This document shows, one piece after another, positions 44,032 to 53,007 of a DNA stretch of 64,000 nucleotides (the first letter of the stretch is position 1; the number at the start of each line of letters is the position of its first letter). The position numbers were made by a program, and so were the translations under genes. The notes beneath the pieces are model-generated. The model was not told the DNA's origin. It saw only the letters and a list, made by a program, of their open reading frames with translations, and did no database searches. Source of the stretch: Bacillus pumilus (lineage in GTDB: Bacteria; Bacillota; Bacilli; Bacillales; Bacillaceae); assembly GCF_003431975.1 (NCBI RefSeq), contig NZ_CP027116.1, positions 3,038,001 through 3,102,000 of the forward strand, written 5' to 3'.

Positions 44032-45099
44032 ATGAAAAATTTAGTCTTGATCGGCGGAGGTTACGGGAATATGCGGGTTCTCCACCGCTTATTGCCAAAT
44101 CAATTACCTGATGATGTTACTATCACATTAATTGATCGAAATCCTTACCACTGTTTAAAAACAGAATATTATGCACTCGCTGCTGGAACGATCTCTGATC
44201 ATCACATTCGAGTATCTTTTCCAGAGCATCCGAAGCTCGATATTCAATACGGGGAAGTAGAAAAAATTGATATTGAACACAAACAGATCTTATTCAGTGA
44301 CCGTGAACCTATTCCGTATGATGATACGGTGATTGGACTCGGCTGTGAGGACAAGTATCACAATGTCCCTGGTGCGAAAGAACATACATACAGCATTCAA
44401 ACCATTGATCAGTCAAGGCATGCGTATAACAAATTAAACAATTTGAGCGCAGGTGCAACGGTTGGCATTGTCGGTGCTGGACTTAGCGGGGTAGAGCTGG
44501 CCAGTGAACTAAGAGAAAGCCGTTCTGATTTAAACATTATTCTTTTTGACCGCGGAGAGCTGATTCTATCAAGCTTCCCAAAAAGATTAAGTTTATATGT
44601 GCAAAAGTGGTTTGAAGAAAATGATGTCAAGATTATTAACTGTGCCAATATCACGAAGGTTGAAGAAGGTGTTGTGTACAACCATGATGACGCTATTGAA
44701 GCAGAGGTCGTCGTGTGGACAGCAGGCATTCAACCAAGCAAAGTGGTACGAGAGATGGATGTTGAAAAAGATGCGCAAGGTCGCGTCGTATTAACACCTC
44801 ATCACAATCTCCCTGGGAATGAGCATGTCTATGTCGTGGGTGACTGCGCAAGCTTGCCGCATGCCCCAAGTGCACAGCTTGCCGAGGCGCAGGCAGAACA
44901 AATTGTTCAATCTCTGCAAAAACGCTGGAAAAATGAGCCGCTTCCTGAAGCTTATCCTCAGTTTAAGCTAAAAGGGGTCTTAGGATCTTTAGGGAAAAAA
45001 TCCGGCTTTGGCTTAGTAGCAGATCGTCCACTTGTTGGCCGTGTCCCAAGACTTCTAAAATCTGGACTCCTTTGGATGTACAAGCATCACAATGGCTAA
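44032..45099 (+). CDS. yutJ: NADH dehydrogenase-like flavoprotein YutJ
   Basis: 355-aa NDH-2-type flavoprotein, paralogue of yumB. FAD site NLVLIGGGYGNMRVLHRLL, NAD site VGIVGAGLSGVELASELRE, C-terminal VYVVGDCASLPHAPSAQLAEAQAEQIV. ATG 44032 follows AAAAGGAG and gives the B. subtilis length; 44005 lies upstream in frame without a ribosome-binding site. Electron acceptor and role are not established. Confidence 0.9.
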   Translation: MKNLVLIGGGYGNMRVLHRLLPNQLPDDVTITLIDRNPYHCLKTEYYALAAGTISDHHIRVSFPEHPKLDIQYGEVEKIDIEHKQILFSDREPIPYDDTVIGLGCEDKYHNVPGAKEHTYSIQTIDQSRHAYNKLNNLSAGATVGIVGAGLSGVELASELRESRSDLNIILFDRGELILSSFPKRLSLYVQKWFEENDVKIINCANITKVEEGVVYNHDDAIEAEVVVWTAGIQPSKVVREMDVEKDAQGRVVLTPHHNLPGNEHVYVVGDCASLPHAPSAQLAEAQAEQIVQSLQKRWKNEPLPEAYPQFKLKGVLGSLGKKSGFGLVADRPLVGRVPRLLKSGLLWMYKHHNG

Positions 45100-45118
45100 C
45101 ATCATGTGAATTTTTTCT

Positions 45119-45151
45119 CAAAGCTCCTTTATGATGAGGGAGCTTTTTTTA
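45119..45151 (+). terminator. yutJ terminator
   Basis: AAAGCTCC and GGGAGCTTT arms around TTTATGATGA, followed by TTTTT; it touches the stop of the convergent 45149 gene. Confidence 0.8.
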
Positions 45152-45379
45152 TGAAACGGCATGTGCCGATGAACGGGTTAATTTGATCGGAGCAAGGGCA
45201 AGGATGCAATCTTTACGAAATGTTCTCATCGTCTTCTTTGATAAACAATACGCTTGGATGAGCTGGTCCGTTTGACGATGGACAATGATTTTGCGCTTCG
45301 TGCACTCTCCGTTTTTCTTCATATAAATCATCTCAATCGGTATTTGCTGATGAAGAGATTGCTTCAGTAAATAATTCAT
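45149..45379 (-). CDS. Small WYL-like domain protein
   Basis: 76-aa protein, not recognised by name. The central part IEMIYMKKNGECTKRKIIVHRQTDQLIQAYCLSKKTMRTFRKDCILAL resembles a stand-alone WYL domain: beta-rich, with a Tyr-x-Lys strand and the final R-x-F-(R/K)-x-D-x-I strand. WYL domains bind nucleic acid or nucleotide ligands. ATG 45379 has AAAGGAG 10 nt upstream; the longer GTG start at 45388 abuts that site. It lies between yutJ and yuzD, where I recall no such gene in B. subtilis. Confidence 0.65.
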   Translation of the reverse strand: MNYLLKQSLHQQIPIEMIYMKKNGECTKRKIIVHRQTDQLIQAYCLSKKTMRTFRKDCILALAPIKLTRSSAHAVS

Positions 45380-45480
45380 GATGCTCACACTCCTTTCACT
45401 TCATTATAATCGAACAAACGTTCTTTTTCAAGCTAAAAAGGAACGTTTGTTCTGTTTATTTTCTCAAAAAAAAGAACAGC

Positions 45481-45810
45481 TTATTCACTGCTCTCCTTGT
45501 ATCCGTATTTCTCCATTTCTTGATAAATGTCTTTTAACTTTGGATTGCCTTCTCCAACAATTTGATCCTCCACTAAGACAAGCGGATAAAAGAATTCATC
45601 ATCAAGAATCCGTTCAGATAGGTCTTTTTGGTGTTCGTTTTCTGGCGGGTGCTCAATATCAATATATGTGATGCGAAACGGCTGATTCGGGTATTTTCGT
45701 TTTAATGCTGCATCTAACCACTCAAATGTATCTTTTGAAGAAGGCAGATTCACGCAGCTAGCACAGAGTACATCTCTTCCATATACATAAAGATCAACGG
45801 TTTGATTCAT
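45481..45810 (-). CDS. yuzD: Thioredoxin-like DUF1462 protein YuzD
   Basis: 109-aa thioredoxin-fold protein of the YuzD family. The N-terminal VDLYVYGRDVLCASCVNLPSSKDT has a CxxC (Cys16, Cys19) in the place of the redox centre, and FYPLVLVEDQIVGEGNP contains the expected cis-proline region. It is divergent from yutI (Nfu), and in other Bacillus the two are also neighbours, so a link to Fe-S assembly is plausible. Confidence 0.85.
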   Translation of the reverse strand: MNQTVDLYVYGRDVLCASCVNLPSSKDTFEWLDAALKRKYPNQPFRITYIDIEHPPENEHQKDLSERILDDEFFYPLVLVEDQIVGEGNPKLKDIYQEMEKYGYKESSE

Positions 45811-45878
45811 TTGACAAGCCCCCTATTCTTTCTTTATTTTAGCTGAATTTTCTGTATGAAAAAAGTCAAAATCACTTT

Positions 45879-45906
45879 TTGTTTCAAGATGAGATTGTGC
45901 TATAAT
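45879..45906 (+). promoter_or_regulatory. yutI promoter
   Basis: Extended -10 TGC-TATAAT (45898-45906), with TTGTTT as -35 at a 16-bp spacing (45879-45884). Transcription would begin about 80 bp before the yutI start. Confidence 0.6.
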
Positions 45907-45994
45907 GAGAAGGAAACTTTGAAACCAATCAATAGATTTTTATCGTCCAGATGAATATAATGGTGATATGTTGTGAAAGGAGCGATTGTATCTA

Positions 45995-46231
45995 ATGACT
46001 GAAGTCGAAATGAAAGACCAAGTACAGGAAGTACTAGACAAACTTCGTCCATTTCTATTACGTGATGGTGGAGACTGTGAGCTTGTAGACATTGAAGATG
46101 GCATTGTGAAATTACGTCTTCTTGGTGCATGCGGCAGCTGCCCAAGTTCAACCATTACATTGAAAGCCGGTATCGAGCGCGCATTATTAGAAGAAGTGCC
46201 TGGCGTTGTAGAAGTTGAACAGGTTTTCTAA
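45995..46231 (+). CDS. yutI: NifU-like Fe-S scaffold/carrier YutI (Nfu)
   Basis: 78-aa Nfu-type protein consisting of the NifU C-terminal domain only. The cluster-binding CxxC is in [20 protein letters not shown], and the preceding [27 protein letters not shown] is the family signature. ATG 45995 is preceded by AAAGGAG at 12 nt; TTG 45986 is a possible alternative start. Works with SufB and YutM in cluster delivery. Confidence 0.92.
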   Translation: MTEVEMKDQVQEVLDKLRPFLLRDGGDCELVDIEDGIVKLRLLGACGSCPSSTITLKAGIERALLEEVPGVVEVEQVF

Positions 46232-46242
46232 TTCATATATGA

Positions 46243-46276
46243 CATGAAAACGACCCGAATTGGGTCGTTTTTTTCA
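46243..46276. terminator. Bidirectional terminator yutI / yuxL
   Basis: AAAACGACCCGA and TTGGGTCGTTTT arms, T-runs on both strands, between convergent genes. Confidence 0.85.
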
Positions 46277-46279
46277 TGA

Positions 46280-48250
46280 TTAGCTTAACTTCTCTCTAAA
46301 CCATTCCTTCATGAAGTTCAGTCTTTGAATACGCTGCCCGGGATGGCCGCTTCTGGATAAATCATGAGATGCCTTAGGGAATTTGACAAGCCTTGTGTCT
46401 TTCCCAAGCTCCTTCAATGCCACAAAAAGCTGTTCTGCTTGATCGACTGGGCAGCGATAATCTTCATCACTGTGCAAGATAAGGAGCGGCGTGCTCACTT
46501 GCTTCACATACTTTAGCGGCGAACGATCCCATAGCTTATCGACCGAATCATAAATATCTCCATCAATCTGCCACCTTGTAAAGAAATAACCGATATCACT
46601 GATGCCATAAAAGCTAATCCAGTTTGAAATGGACCGCTGTGTGACAGCTGCACGAAAGCGGCCCGTCTGACCGACAATCCAGTTGGTCATGAAACCTCCA
46701 TAGCTGCCGCCTGTCACTCCAAGCCTTGTTTCATCAAGGAAATCATAGGCTTTGAGCACATGATCAACAGCCTGCATGACATCCTCATAATCAACGTCAC
46801 CATAACTTCCTCTCACACGGTTAGTAAACATCTGTCCATACCCATGACTGCCATGAGGGTTGATATAGACGACGGCATAGCCTTCAGCGGCGAGCATTTG
46901 AAATTCATGAAAGTACGTATGACCATACATCGCATGCGGTCCGCCATGAATCTCTAAGATGAGCGGATATGTCTTCCCGGCTTCCATCTGGGAAGGCTTC
47001 ATAAACCAGCCGTGCACCTCGTCGCCTTCTTTCGATCGAAACGAAAATGGCTCTGGTACCGATAGGATATGTTCCTTGAGAAAGCTATCATGCTCAAACG
47101 TGATTTGCTTTAAATCCTGCTCCCCTAATGTTAGTTCATACAGTTCACTTGGTGAAACGTGCGAGAGCCGGCTGAGAAGCATTTTAGCTTCATCAGGGTG
47201 AAGGCTGAAATTTGTGATATGTTCTTCCTCTAATCGAACAGGATAGGCTAAGCCTTCAATGGAGACATAATAAATCCCTGTACTTCCTTGATCAGAAACG
47301 AGCGTATAAAATCCTTGGCTATCCTTTGTCCACTGCGGAAGCTGACTAGCTTCGCCCATGATGCTATCCCCTGCCATACAGTTGCCTACATACATATCGA
47401 GCATTTCTGACAGCTGAACGACTTTTTCTTCCTTCAAATCATACAGCCATAATGAAGGGAAGGTCGCATTTTGAAATTCACGCTCATGTCCAATGGACAA
47501 AAGACTCTCTCCATTTGGAGAAAAAGATACAGTGGAATAAGCGCCAGTTGATTGTGTCATTTTCTTGATCGTACCATCCTCTAACGAGAGGAGACACACA
47601 TCACTTATGTAAGGCGTCTGAGGATTGGATTGAATATAGGCAAGCCATTTCCCGCACGGAGAGACCGTGTGATTCACATGATGATGCTGACCGCTTGTGA
47701 TCACCTCTACTTCTCCTGAATCGGTATCGACTTGAATAATCTGCGTGAAACGCCCATCTAAAAAACCTCTGCCATCTGCTTTATAGGTCAAATCATCATA
47801 TACCGCAGGAGCGAAATCATCTCGCTCTTCCTTTTTTTCATCATGAACAGCTTCTGATGGTTTCATTGATACAGCTGCATAAATGAATGCACCATCTGGT
47901 GAAAAAACAGGATGAGATACCCCGTATGGAATCGCCGTTAAGGTGCGTATGCTGCCTCCTTGGCTCTGGATAAGTGCTAACTGAGGAATTTCCTTTGGCT
48001 TTTGCAAAATAAAGGCAAGCTGCCTGCCGTCCTTTGACCAAACTGGCTGATGATGCTTTCCATCCTCAAATGTCCATTGTGACAGTTCCTCTGTCTCTTC
48101 ATCTCGCACCCATAAATGGATGTTGTAATCGTCTTTTTTCTCATTCACCGTGACTTTTGTAAAAACTGCCTTAGTTCCATCTGGTGAATAAACCGGATGA
48201 GAAACAGAAACAATCTTCGTTAAGTCTTCTGCTGTCATCATTTTCTTCAT
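46280..48250 (-). CDS. yuxL: S9 family acylaminoacyl-peptidase YuxL
   Basis: 656-aa prolyl oligopeptidase-family serine peptidase. The N-terminal two-thirds is a TolB-like beta-propeller (repeats such as SHPVFSPDG, STVSFSPNGESLL), followed by an alpha/beta-hydrolase domain from about residue 400. It has IHGGPHAMYGH, the nucleophile GVTGGSYGGFMTNW, HSDEDYRCPVDQAEQ with the catalytic Asp, and a final His in FPKASHDLSRSGHP. ATG 48250 follows GGGGGAG; the frame is open to 48334 without support. Confidence 0.93.
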   Translation of the reverse strand: MKKMMTAEDLTKIVSVSHPVYSPDGTKAVFTKVTVNEKKDDYNIHLWVRDEETEELSQWTFEDGKHHQPVWSKDGRQLAFILQKPKEIPQLALIQSQGGSIRTLTAIPYGVSHPVFSPDGAFIYAAVSMKPSEAVHDEKKEERDDFAPAVYDDLTYKADGRGFLDGRFTQIIQVDTDSGEVEVITSGQHHHVNHTVSPCGKWLAYIQSNPQTPYISDVCLLSLEDGTIKKMTQSTGAYSTVSFSPNGESLLSIGHEREFQNATFPSLWLYDLKEEKVVQLSEMLDMYVGNCMAGDSIMGEASQLPQWTKDSQGFYTLVSDQGSTGIYYVSIEGLAYPVRLEEEHITNFSLHPDEAKMLLSRLSHVSPSELYELTLGEQDLKQITFEHDSFLKEHILSVPEPFSFRSKEGDEVHGWFMKPSQMEAGKTYPLILEIHGGPHAMYGHTYFHEFQMLAAEGYAVVYINPHGSHGYGQMFTNRVRGSYGDVDYEDVMQAVDHVLKAYDFLDETRLGVTGGSYGGFMTNWIVGQTGRFRAAVTQRSISNWISFYGISDIGYFFTRWQIDGDIYDSVDKLWDRSPLKYVKQVSTPLLILHSDEDYRCPVDQAEQLFVALKELGKDTRLVKFPKASHDLSRSGHPGQRIQRLNFMKEWFREKLS

Positions 48251-48338
48251 GAATGTATCTCCCCCTTTTATGCATAAAAAAATAGTTCGATCCTCTAAAT
48301 AATAATCCCTGCTTCTTCCTCTAAAAACAAGCATAAAA

Positions 48339-48369
48339 AAAGAACGTGCATATTCACAGCACGTTCTTT
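48339..48369 (-). terminator. hom-thrC-thrB operon terminator
   Basis: AAAGAACGTGC (48339-48349) and GCACGTTCTTT (48359-48369) form an 11-bp stem with T-run on the minus strand, overlapping the thrB stop. Confidence 0.85.
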
Positions 48370-49286
48370 ACTTGATTGACAGGATGATGCTCCACGACAA
48401 CACCTTCTACTGGTACTGTCAGCAAATCTACTTCGCAATGCGGGAAGTTTTGGGCAAGCTGTTCTTTCAGCGCTTCTCCCTTTCCTTTTTCAACTAAAGT
48501 TAAGATCGTCGGTCCAGCACCACTCAGAGCCGTTCCATACGCTCCTTTTAGCGAAGCGACATGCTCAACCTTCGACAGCTCTGGAACGAGCATTGTGCGG
48601 TAAGGCTGATGAAATAAATCCTTATTCATCATTTCTCCAACAAGCGGCCAGTTCTGCGTCATTAAGGCGGCAACAAGGACGTTGCTCACAGCACTTGCGC
48701 TGACGGCATGTTTATAAGAGAAATCCTCTGGCAGGACATCACGGGCATCCTTTGTCAGCACCTCATAAAAAGGAATCACGACAACAACGTCTACATCCAC
48801 ATGCTGTACTTTGATGGCATGTGTCTTGTCTTCTTCATGAAGACCAATCAATAAACCACCGAATAAAGAGGCACCCGCATTATCTGGATGACCTTCTACC
48901 TCACTTGCAAAAAAGAGCTTCTGATCATCCGTCATATTTAATTCGAGAAGCTGATTGGCTAGCTCAATGGCTGCAACGATCGCAGCAGCACTGCTACCCA
49001 ATCCCCTTGCCAATGGAATATCACTCCACACTTTGACATGAACAGGCGGGAGTGTTTTTCCAAAGTCATCTGCGACCTTTTTGGCTGTTTGATAAATCAG
49101 GTTGTCGGTGCCTGATGGAATTCCAGACACGACATCTGTTTCTGCTTCAAACAGCCAGCTATCATGGTCATAGACCGATAGCTTTAAATAGCGGCTGAGC
49201 GCCATTCCAACTGAATCAAAGCCTGGTCCTAAATTGGCAGTGCTTCCCGGTACTGTGATTGAAAAAAGCATGGAGGCTTCACTCAT
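48354..49286 (-). CDS. thrB: Homoserine kinase
   Basis: 310-aa GHMP-family kinase that phosphorylates homoserine. Motif 1 is [18 protein letters not shown], the ATP loop is [19 protein letters not shown], and motif 3 is [17 protein letters not shown]. Its start overlaps the thrC stop by 4 bp (ATGA-type coupling). Last gene of the threonine operon. Confidence 0.97.
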   Translation of the reverse strand: MSEASMLFSITVPGSTANLGPGFDSVGMALSRYLKLSVYDHDSWLFEAETDVVSGIPSGTDNLIYQTAKKVADDFGKTLPPVHVKVWSDIPLARGLGSSAAAIVAAIELANQLLELNMTDDQKLFFASEVEGHPDNAGASLFGGLLIGLHEEDKTHAIKVQHVDVDVVVVIPFYEVLTKDARDVLPEDFSYKHAVSASAVSNVLVAALMTQNWPLVGEMMNKDLFHQPYRTMLVPELSKVEHVASLKGAYGTALSGAGPTILTLVEKGKGEALKEQLAQNFPHCEVDLLTVPVEGVVVEHHPVNQVKNVL

Positions 49287-50344
49287 ACGCGTGCTGCCTT
49301 TTCTAAGTGTTCAAGAATTTGATCTTCATCTGCATCGAGTGTAACCGGCTTGATTTGTGAAATATCAATCGCCGTATTCGGATCTTTCAATCCATTCCCT
49401 GTTAATACCGCAACAACTTTACTGCCAGGCTTGATTTCTCCAGATTTCACCTGTTTCAACACACCTGCGATAGACGCACATGAGCCAGGCTCTGCAAACA
49501 CACCTTCTTCACGTGCAATCAATTGATACGCATGAAGAATTTCCTCATCTGTCACTTCATCAATCTTTCCGTTTGATTCATCTGCCGCTGCCACAGCTTG
49601 TTTCCAGCTCGCTGGATTTCCGATTCTGATCGCTGTTGCCACGGTTTCTGGCTGCTCAATCACTTCATTTCGAACGATCGCTGCTGCACCTTCTGCTTCA
49701 AAGCCGCGCATAACAGGCAGTCCCGTTCCTTTTTTCTCATGATATTCCTTGAAGCCTTTCCAGTAGGCCGTAATGTTCCCCGCATTTCCAACAGGAATCG
49801 CCAATACGTCAGGAGCAGAGCCTAGCTGCTCACAGATTTCAAATGCCGCTGTTTTTTGTCCTTCAATTCTGTACGGATTGACAGAGTTAACAAGGGCAAT
49901 CGGCGCTTTTTCACAGATGCTGCGGACGATTTTCAGCGCATCATCAAAGTTGCCGTCAATGGCAATGATCTCTGCACCATACATCACAGCCTGTGCAAGC
50001 TTCCCGAAAGCAATTTTCCCGTCTGGAATGATGACAATACATTTCATATCAGCACGGGCTGCATAAGCTGCTGCCGCCGCAGAGGTATTCCCTGTCGAAG
50101 CACACATGACCGTATCATTGCCTTCTTCTTTCGCCTTCGCTACAGCCATGACCATCCCGCGGTCCTTGAAAGAGCCAGTTGGATTGACGCCTTCTGTTTT
50201 CACGTGGAGCTCAATCCCAAGCTTTTCTGAAAGCTTGGCAAGGTGGATTAGCGGTGTATTTCCTTCATTTAATGTTAGTTTTGGTGTTGATTCGTTTACT
50301 GGCAAGAATTCTTGGAATTCTTCAATAAGTCCATTCCACTTCAT
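49283..50344 (-). CDS. thrC: Threonine synthase
   Basis: 353-aa PLP enzyme that forms L-threonine from O-phosphohomoserine. The PLP lysine is in [15 protein letters not shown]; the phosphate-binding [17 protein letters not shown] and [16 protein letters not shown] loops are present. Its start codon overlaps the last base of the hom stop and its end overlaps thrB, so the three genes are translationally coupled. Confidence 0.97.
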   Translation of the reverse strand: MKWNGLIEEFQEFLPVNESTPKLTLNEGNTPLIHLAKLSEKLGIELHVKTEGVNPTGSFKDRGMVMAVAKAKEEGNDTVMCASTGNTSAAAAAYAARADMKCIVIIPDGKIAFGKLAQAVMYGAEIIAIDGNFDDALKIVRSICEKAPIALVNSVNPYRIEGQKTAAFEICEQLGSAPDVLAIPVGNAGNITAYWKGFKEYHEKKGTGLPVMRGFEAEGAAAIVRNEVIEQPETVATAIRIGNPASWKQAVAAADESNGKIDEVTDEEILHAYQLIAREEGVFAEPGSCASIAGVLKQVKSGEIKPGSKVVAVLTGNGLKDPNTAIDISQIKPVTLDADEDQILEHLEKAARV

Positions 50345-51645
50345 CAGCTTAAACCGTTCCCTTCTACTCGGTATGTGCTCTTCACTTGAACCACCACATC
50401 GAGATCGTTTAATTTTTGCAGGATATTTGTGAAATCTTCTTCTGACGTCTGGTGTGTAATGATCACAATTTCAGCCAGCTCATCGTGCCCTTTCACAGGA
50501 AGCTGAAGGATCTTTTCAAAGCTGATGCCTCTTTCAGAAAAAATAGATGTAATGCGGGAGAATGCCCCGACTTGATCTCTAACATGAATTCTTAAAAATT
50601 GCTGAGCAAATACTTCCGATGATGATTTGATCTTTTTCTCAAACTGCGGTGCGATAAATCCGCTTCCGTTCACACCAAGACGCATGTTTTTCATCACTGC
50701 GACTAGGTCTGATACAACAGCTGTTGCCGTTGGCAGACTTCCTGCTCCAGGACCGTAAAACATCGTTTCTCCTACAGCACTTCCATAGACATACACCGCA
50801 TTGAATTCATTGTTGACCGATGATAACGGATGATGATCAGGGAGTAAGGTTGGCTGGACGCTGACTTCCACTTTCTCTCCGTCCCGCTGGGCAATTCCGA
50901 TCAGCTTCATCGTGTAGCCAAATCGTTTACTGAAATTAATGTCTTCATCAGAAATGTTGGAGATGCCTTTGACTTTCACATCTGCTAAATCCACATTCAT
51001 GGAAAAACCGAGTCTTGCTAGAATTGCCATTTTCCTAGCCGCATCCAATCCTTCGACATCAGCTGTCGGGTCTGCTTCTGCAAAGCCAAGATCTTGTGCT
51101 TCCTTTAAGACATCTTCATATGCGCTTTTATCGACGTTCATTTTCGTTAAAATAAAATTCGTTGTGCCGTTCACAATCCCCATCATCTTGGTGATGCGAT
51201 CAGAAGCCAATCCTTCCTCCAGCGTACGCAGAATCGGAATTCCTCCAGCGACACTTGCTTCATAATAAAGATCGCAGCCATTTTCTTTCGCCACATGTAA
51301 AAGCTCTGTTCCGTAAAGTGCCATTAAATCTTTATTGGCGGTAATGACATGCTTCTTTTCATTTAACGCATCTGTTAAATATTGCTTTGTCTCTTCAATG
51401 CCGCCCATCACTTCAATAATGACATCGACCTCTGGATCTCTAATCACATCGTATACTTCAGTTGTGAAGACCTCTCTTGCCACATCCACATCTCGCTTTT
51501 TATCGGGATTGCTGACAAGTACTTTTTGTATTAATACTGGACAGCCGATCTGGTGCATTAATTTATCCTGATGATCTTGGATAATCTTGACGACACCGCT
51601 CCCCACTGTTCCTAATCCTAGTAGTCCAACTCGAATTGCCTTCAC
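50344..51645 (-). CDS. hom: Homoserine dehydrogenase
   Basis: 433-aa NAD(P)-dependent enzyme reducing aspartate semialdehyde to homoserine. The cofactor motif is [19 protein letters not shown]; the catalytic region includes [15 protein letters not shown] and [11 protein letters not shown], and an ACT domain (about 350-430, [29 protein letters not shown]) allows feedback control. GTG 51645 is 8 nt after AAAGGTGG, and gives the B. subtilis length; GTG 51657 lies within that Shine-Dalgarno. It is the first gene of hom-thrC-thrB. Confidence 0.96.
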   Translation of the reverse strand: MKAIRVGLLGLGTVGSGVVKIIQDHQDKLMHQIGCPVLIQKVLVSNPDKKRDVDVAREVFTTEVYDVIRDPEVDVIIEVMGGIEETKQYLTDALNEKKHVITANKDLMALYGTELLHVAKENGCDLYYEASVAGGIPILRTLEEGLASDRITKMMGIVNGTTNFILTKMNVDKSAYEDVLKEAQDLGFAEADPTADVEGLDAARKMAILARLGFSMNVDLADVKVKGISNISDEDINFSKRFGYTMKLIGIAQRDGEKVEVSVQPTLLPDHHPLSSVNNEFNAVYVYGSAVGETMFYGPGAGSLPTATAVVSDLVAVMKNMRLGVNGSGFIAPQFEKKIKSSSEVFAQQFLRIHVRDQVGAFSRITSIFSERGISFEKILQLPVKGHDELAEIVIITHQTSEEDFTNILQKLNDLDVVVQVKSTYRVEGNGLS

Positions 51646-51667
51646 CTGAAATTCCACCTTTCTCCGT

Positions 51668-51753
51668 AAATGTCCTCTCTAAAAAGACATTTGTTAACCT
51701 AACACAGACATTCAATGTAAACACATTATAAAGGGGTATCCTCATTTTGACAA
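51668..51753 (-). promoter_or_regulatory. hom operon promoter and leader inverted repeat
   Basis: On the minus strand TTGTCA (51753-51748), 17-bp spacer, TATAAT (51730-51725) form a strong SigA promoter. Between it and the ribosome-binding site lie AAATGTC and GACATTT arms (51692-51686 and 51674-51668) around an 11-nt centre, with another ATGTC nearby. This may be an operator, perhaps of the threonine-pathway repressor ThrR known in B. subtilis. No T-box is visible. Confidence 0.6.
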
Positions 51754-51842
51754 GACAATAAAATAAGAGATTGTCAGAATGAAACCGCTTAACAGCTATT
51801 TACATCAAGATTCTATATTTTCAAAATATTTTTGTCAGAAAA

Positions 51843-51862
51843 GCTCCCGAAACTTAGGGAGC
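51843..51862 (-). terminator. Terminator downstream of the hydroxyacid dehydrogenase and repeat copy B
   Basis: GCTCCC and GGGAGC arms around TAAGTTTC, followed on the minus strand by TTTTCTG. A second partial copy of its first arm (GGCTCCTTAAG) lies on the other side of repeat B. Confidence 0.7.
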
Positions 51863-51867
51863 CCAAA

Positions 51868-51937
51868 CGAATTGAACATTCGTGAGCACCGGAGCGCAGG
51901 ACTGCGAGCGAATGCGAAGGTTTGTCTACACGCTGAG
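51868..51937 (-). repeat. 70-bp interspersed repeat, copy B
   Basis: The reverse complement begins CTCAGCGTGTAGACAAACC and ends CACGAATGTTCAATTCG. It matches copy A (32508-32577) at 62 of 70 positions without gaps. It lies 13 bp past the stop of the hydroxyacid dehydrogenase gene and just before that gene's terminator. It contains no gene. The flanks GGCTCCTTAAG and GGCTCCCTAAG look like a duplicated target. Confidence 0.8.
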
Positions 51938-51950
51938 CTTAAGGAGCCTT

Positions 51951-52922
51951 TTATGATGAACAAACCGGCGTTTTGGCTTGCTGACCTTGTAAGACGAGCG
52001 CAATATTTTCAGCACACAAACGCATCATCATTTTTCGCGTTTCGACACTTGCACTGCCAATATGAGGGAGAACCGTGACGTTAGGTAATGTTGTTAACGG
52101 ATGAGAGGGGCTGACAGGCTCCTGTCTAAATACATCCAGACCGGCACCGGCAATTTTCCCAGTCGTGACCGCCTCATACAAAGCATCCTCATCCACAGTC
52201 TGTCCTCTTGATACATTAATCAAATAAGCTGAGTTCTTCATCAAATCAAATGCTTTTTCGTTAAACATGTCTTTCGTTTCCGGGGTTAAAGGGGTCAGAC
52301 AGACGACGAAATCAGACTGCGTAAGCAATTCTTCAAAAGCCGCATAGGTCACACCGAGCTGCGCTTCTGTCTCTGGCTTTCTTGACCGGTTATGGTACAG
52401 CACCTTCATGTCAAAGCCTGCTGCCCGCTTGGCAAGCGCTGTTCCGATGCTCCCCATTCCGACAATCCCAAGAGTTTTGTGATGAACATCAGCACCTGCA
52501 AGAAGAAGCGGTCCCCAGCCTGTCCAATGTCCTTCCTTCACCCACTCACTCGCCTCAACAATCCGTCTAGCTGACGCCATCAAAAGGGCAAAGGCTAGAT
52601 CAGCTGTGGATTCTGTTAATACATCAGGCGTATGACAAATGGTGATATTGCGCTTTTCAGCCGCTTTAAGATCAATATTGTCATAGCCGACAGCAAGGTT
52701 TGCGATCACCTGAACATGTGGGGCCTTTGATAAAAGGGCTTCATCTACTTGATCTGACAGCATGGTGAGAAGAGCATCCGCTTTCGCAGCTTGTTTTTCT
52801 AACTCTTCTCGTGGACATGGCTCATCCTCGCTCAGCCACATCTCAATATGAGCGACTTCTTTTAGTGGTGTAAGTGATGCTTCATCCAGCTTTCTTGTGA
52901 TATAGACATAGGGTTTCGTCAA
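51951..52922 (-). CDS. D-2-hydroxyacid dehydrogenase (glyoxylate/2-ketogluconate reductase-like)
   Basis: 323-aa NAD(P)-dependent oxidoreductase. It has VIANLAVGYDNIDLKAA, the nucleotide motif LGIVGMGSIGTALAKRA, the catalytic Arg in INVSRGQTVDEDAL, GLDVFRQEP with the Glu, and the His in VLPHIGSAS. The closest family I recall is GyaR/YvcT. TTG 52922 is 8 nt after AAAGGAG; the long frame to 53000 would overlap the yutH terminator. It is inserted between hom and yutH relative to B. subtilis. Confidence 0.87.
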   Translation of the reverse strand: MTKPYVYITRKLDEASLTPLKEVAHIEMWLSEDEPCPREELEKQAAKADALLTMLSDQVDEALLSKAPHVQVIANLAVGYDNIDLKAAEKRNITICHTPDVLTESTADLAFALLMASARRIVEASEWVKEGHWTGWGPLLLAGADVHHKTLGIVGMGSIGTALAKRAAGFDMKVLYHNRSRKPETEAQLGVTYAAFEELLTQSDFVVCLTPLTPETKDMFNEKAFDLMKNSAYLINVSRGQTVDEDALYEAVTTGKIAGAGLDVFRQEPVSPSHPLTTLPNVTVLPHIGSASVETRKMMMRLCAENIALVLQGQQAKTPVCSS

Positions 52923-52962
52923 GAAGAACACTCCTTTGATTGATTTCTTTAAGCATAACGAA

Positions 52963-52990
52963 AAACGCCTCAAGAGAAAAGAGACGTTTC
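52963..52990 (-). terminator. yutH terminator
   Basis: AACG-x-CTC and GAG-x-CGTT arms around a 9-11-nt loop followed on the minus strand by TTTCG, between yutH and the dehydrogenase gene. Confidence 0.6.
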
Positions 52991-53007
52991 GTTTGTTCAC
53001 GGAAACT

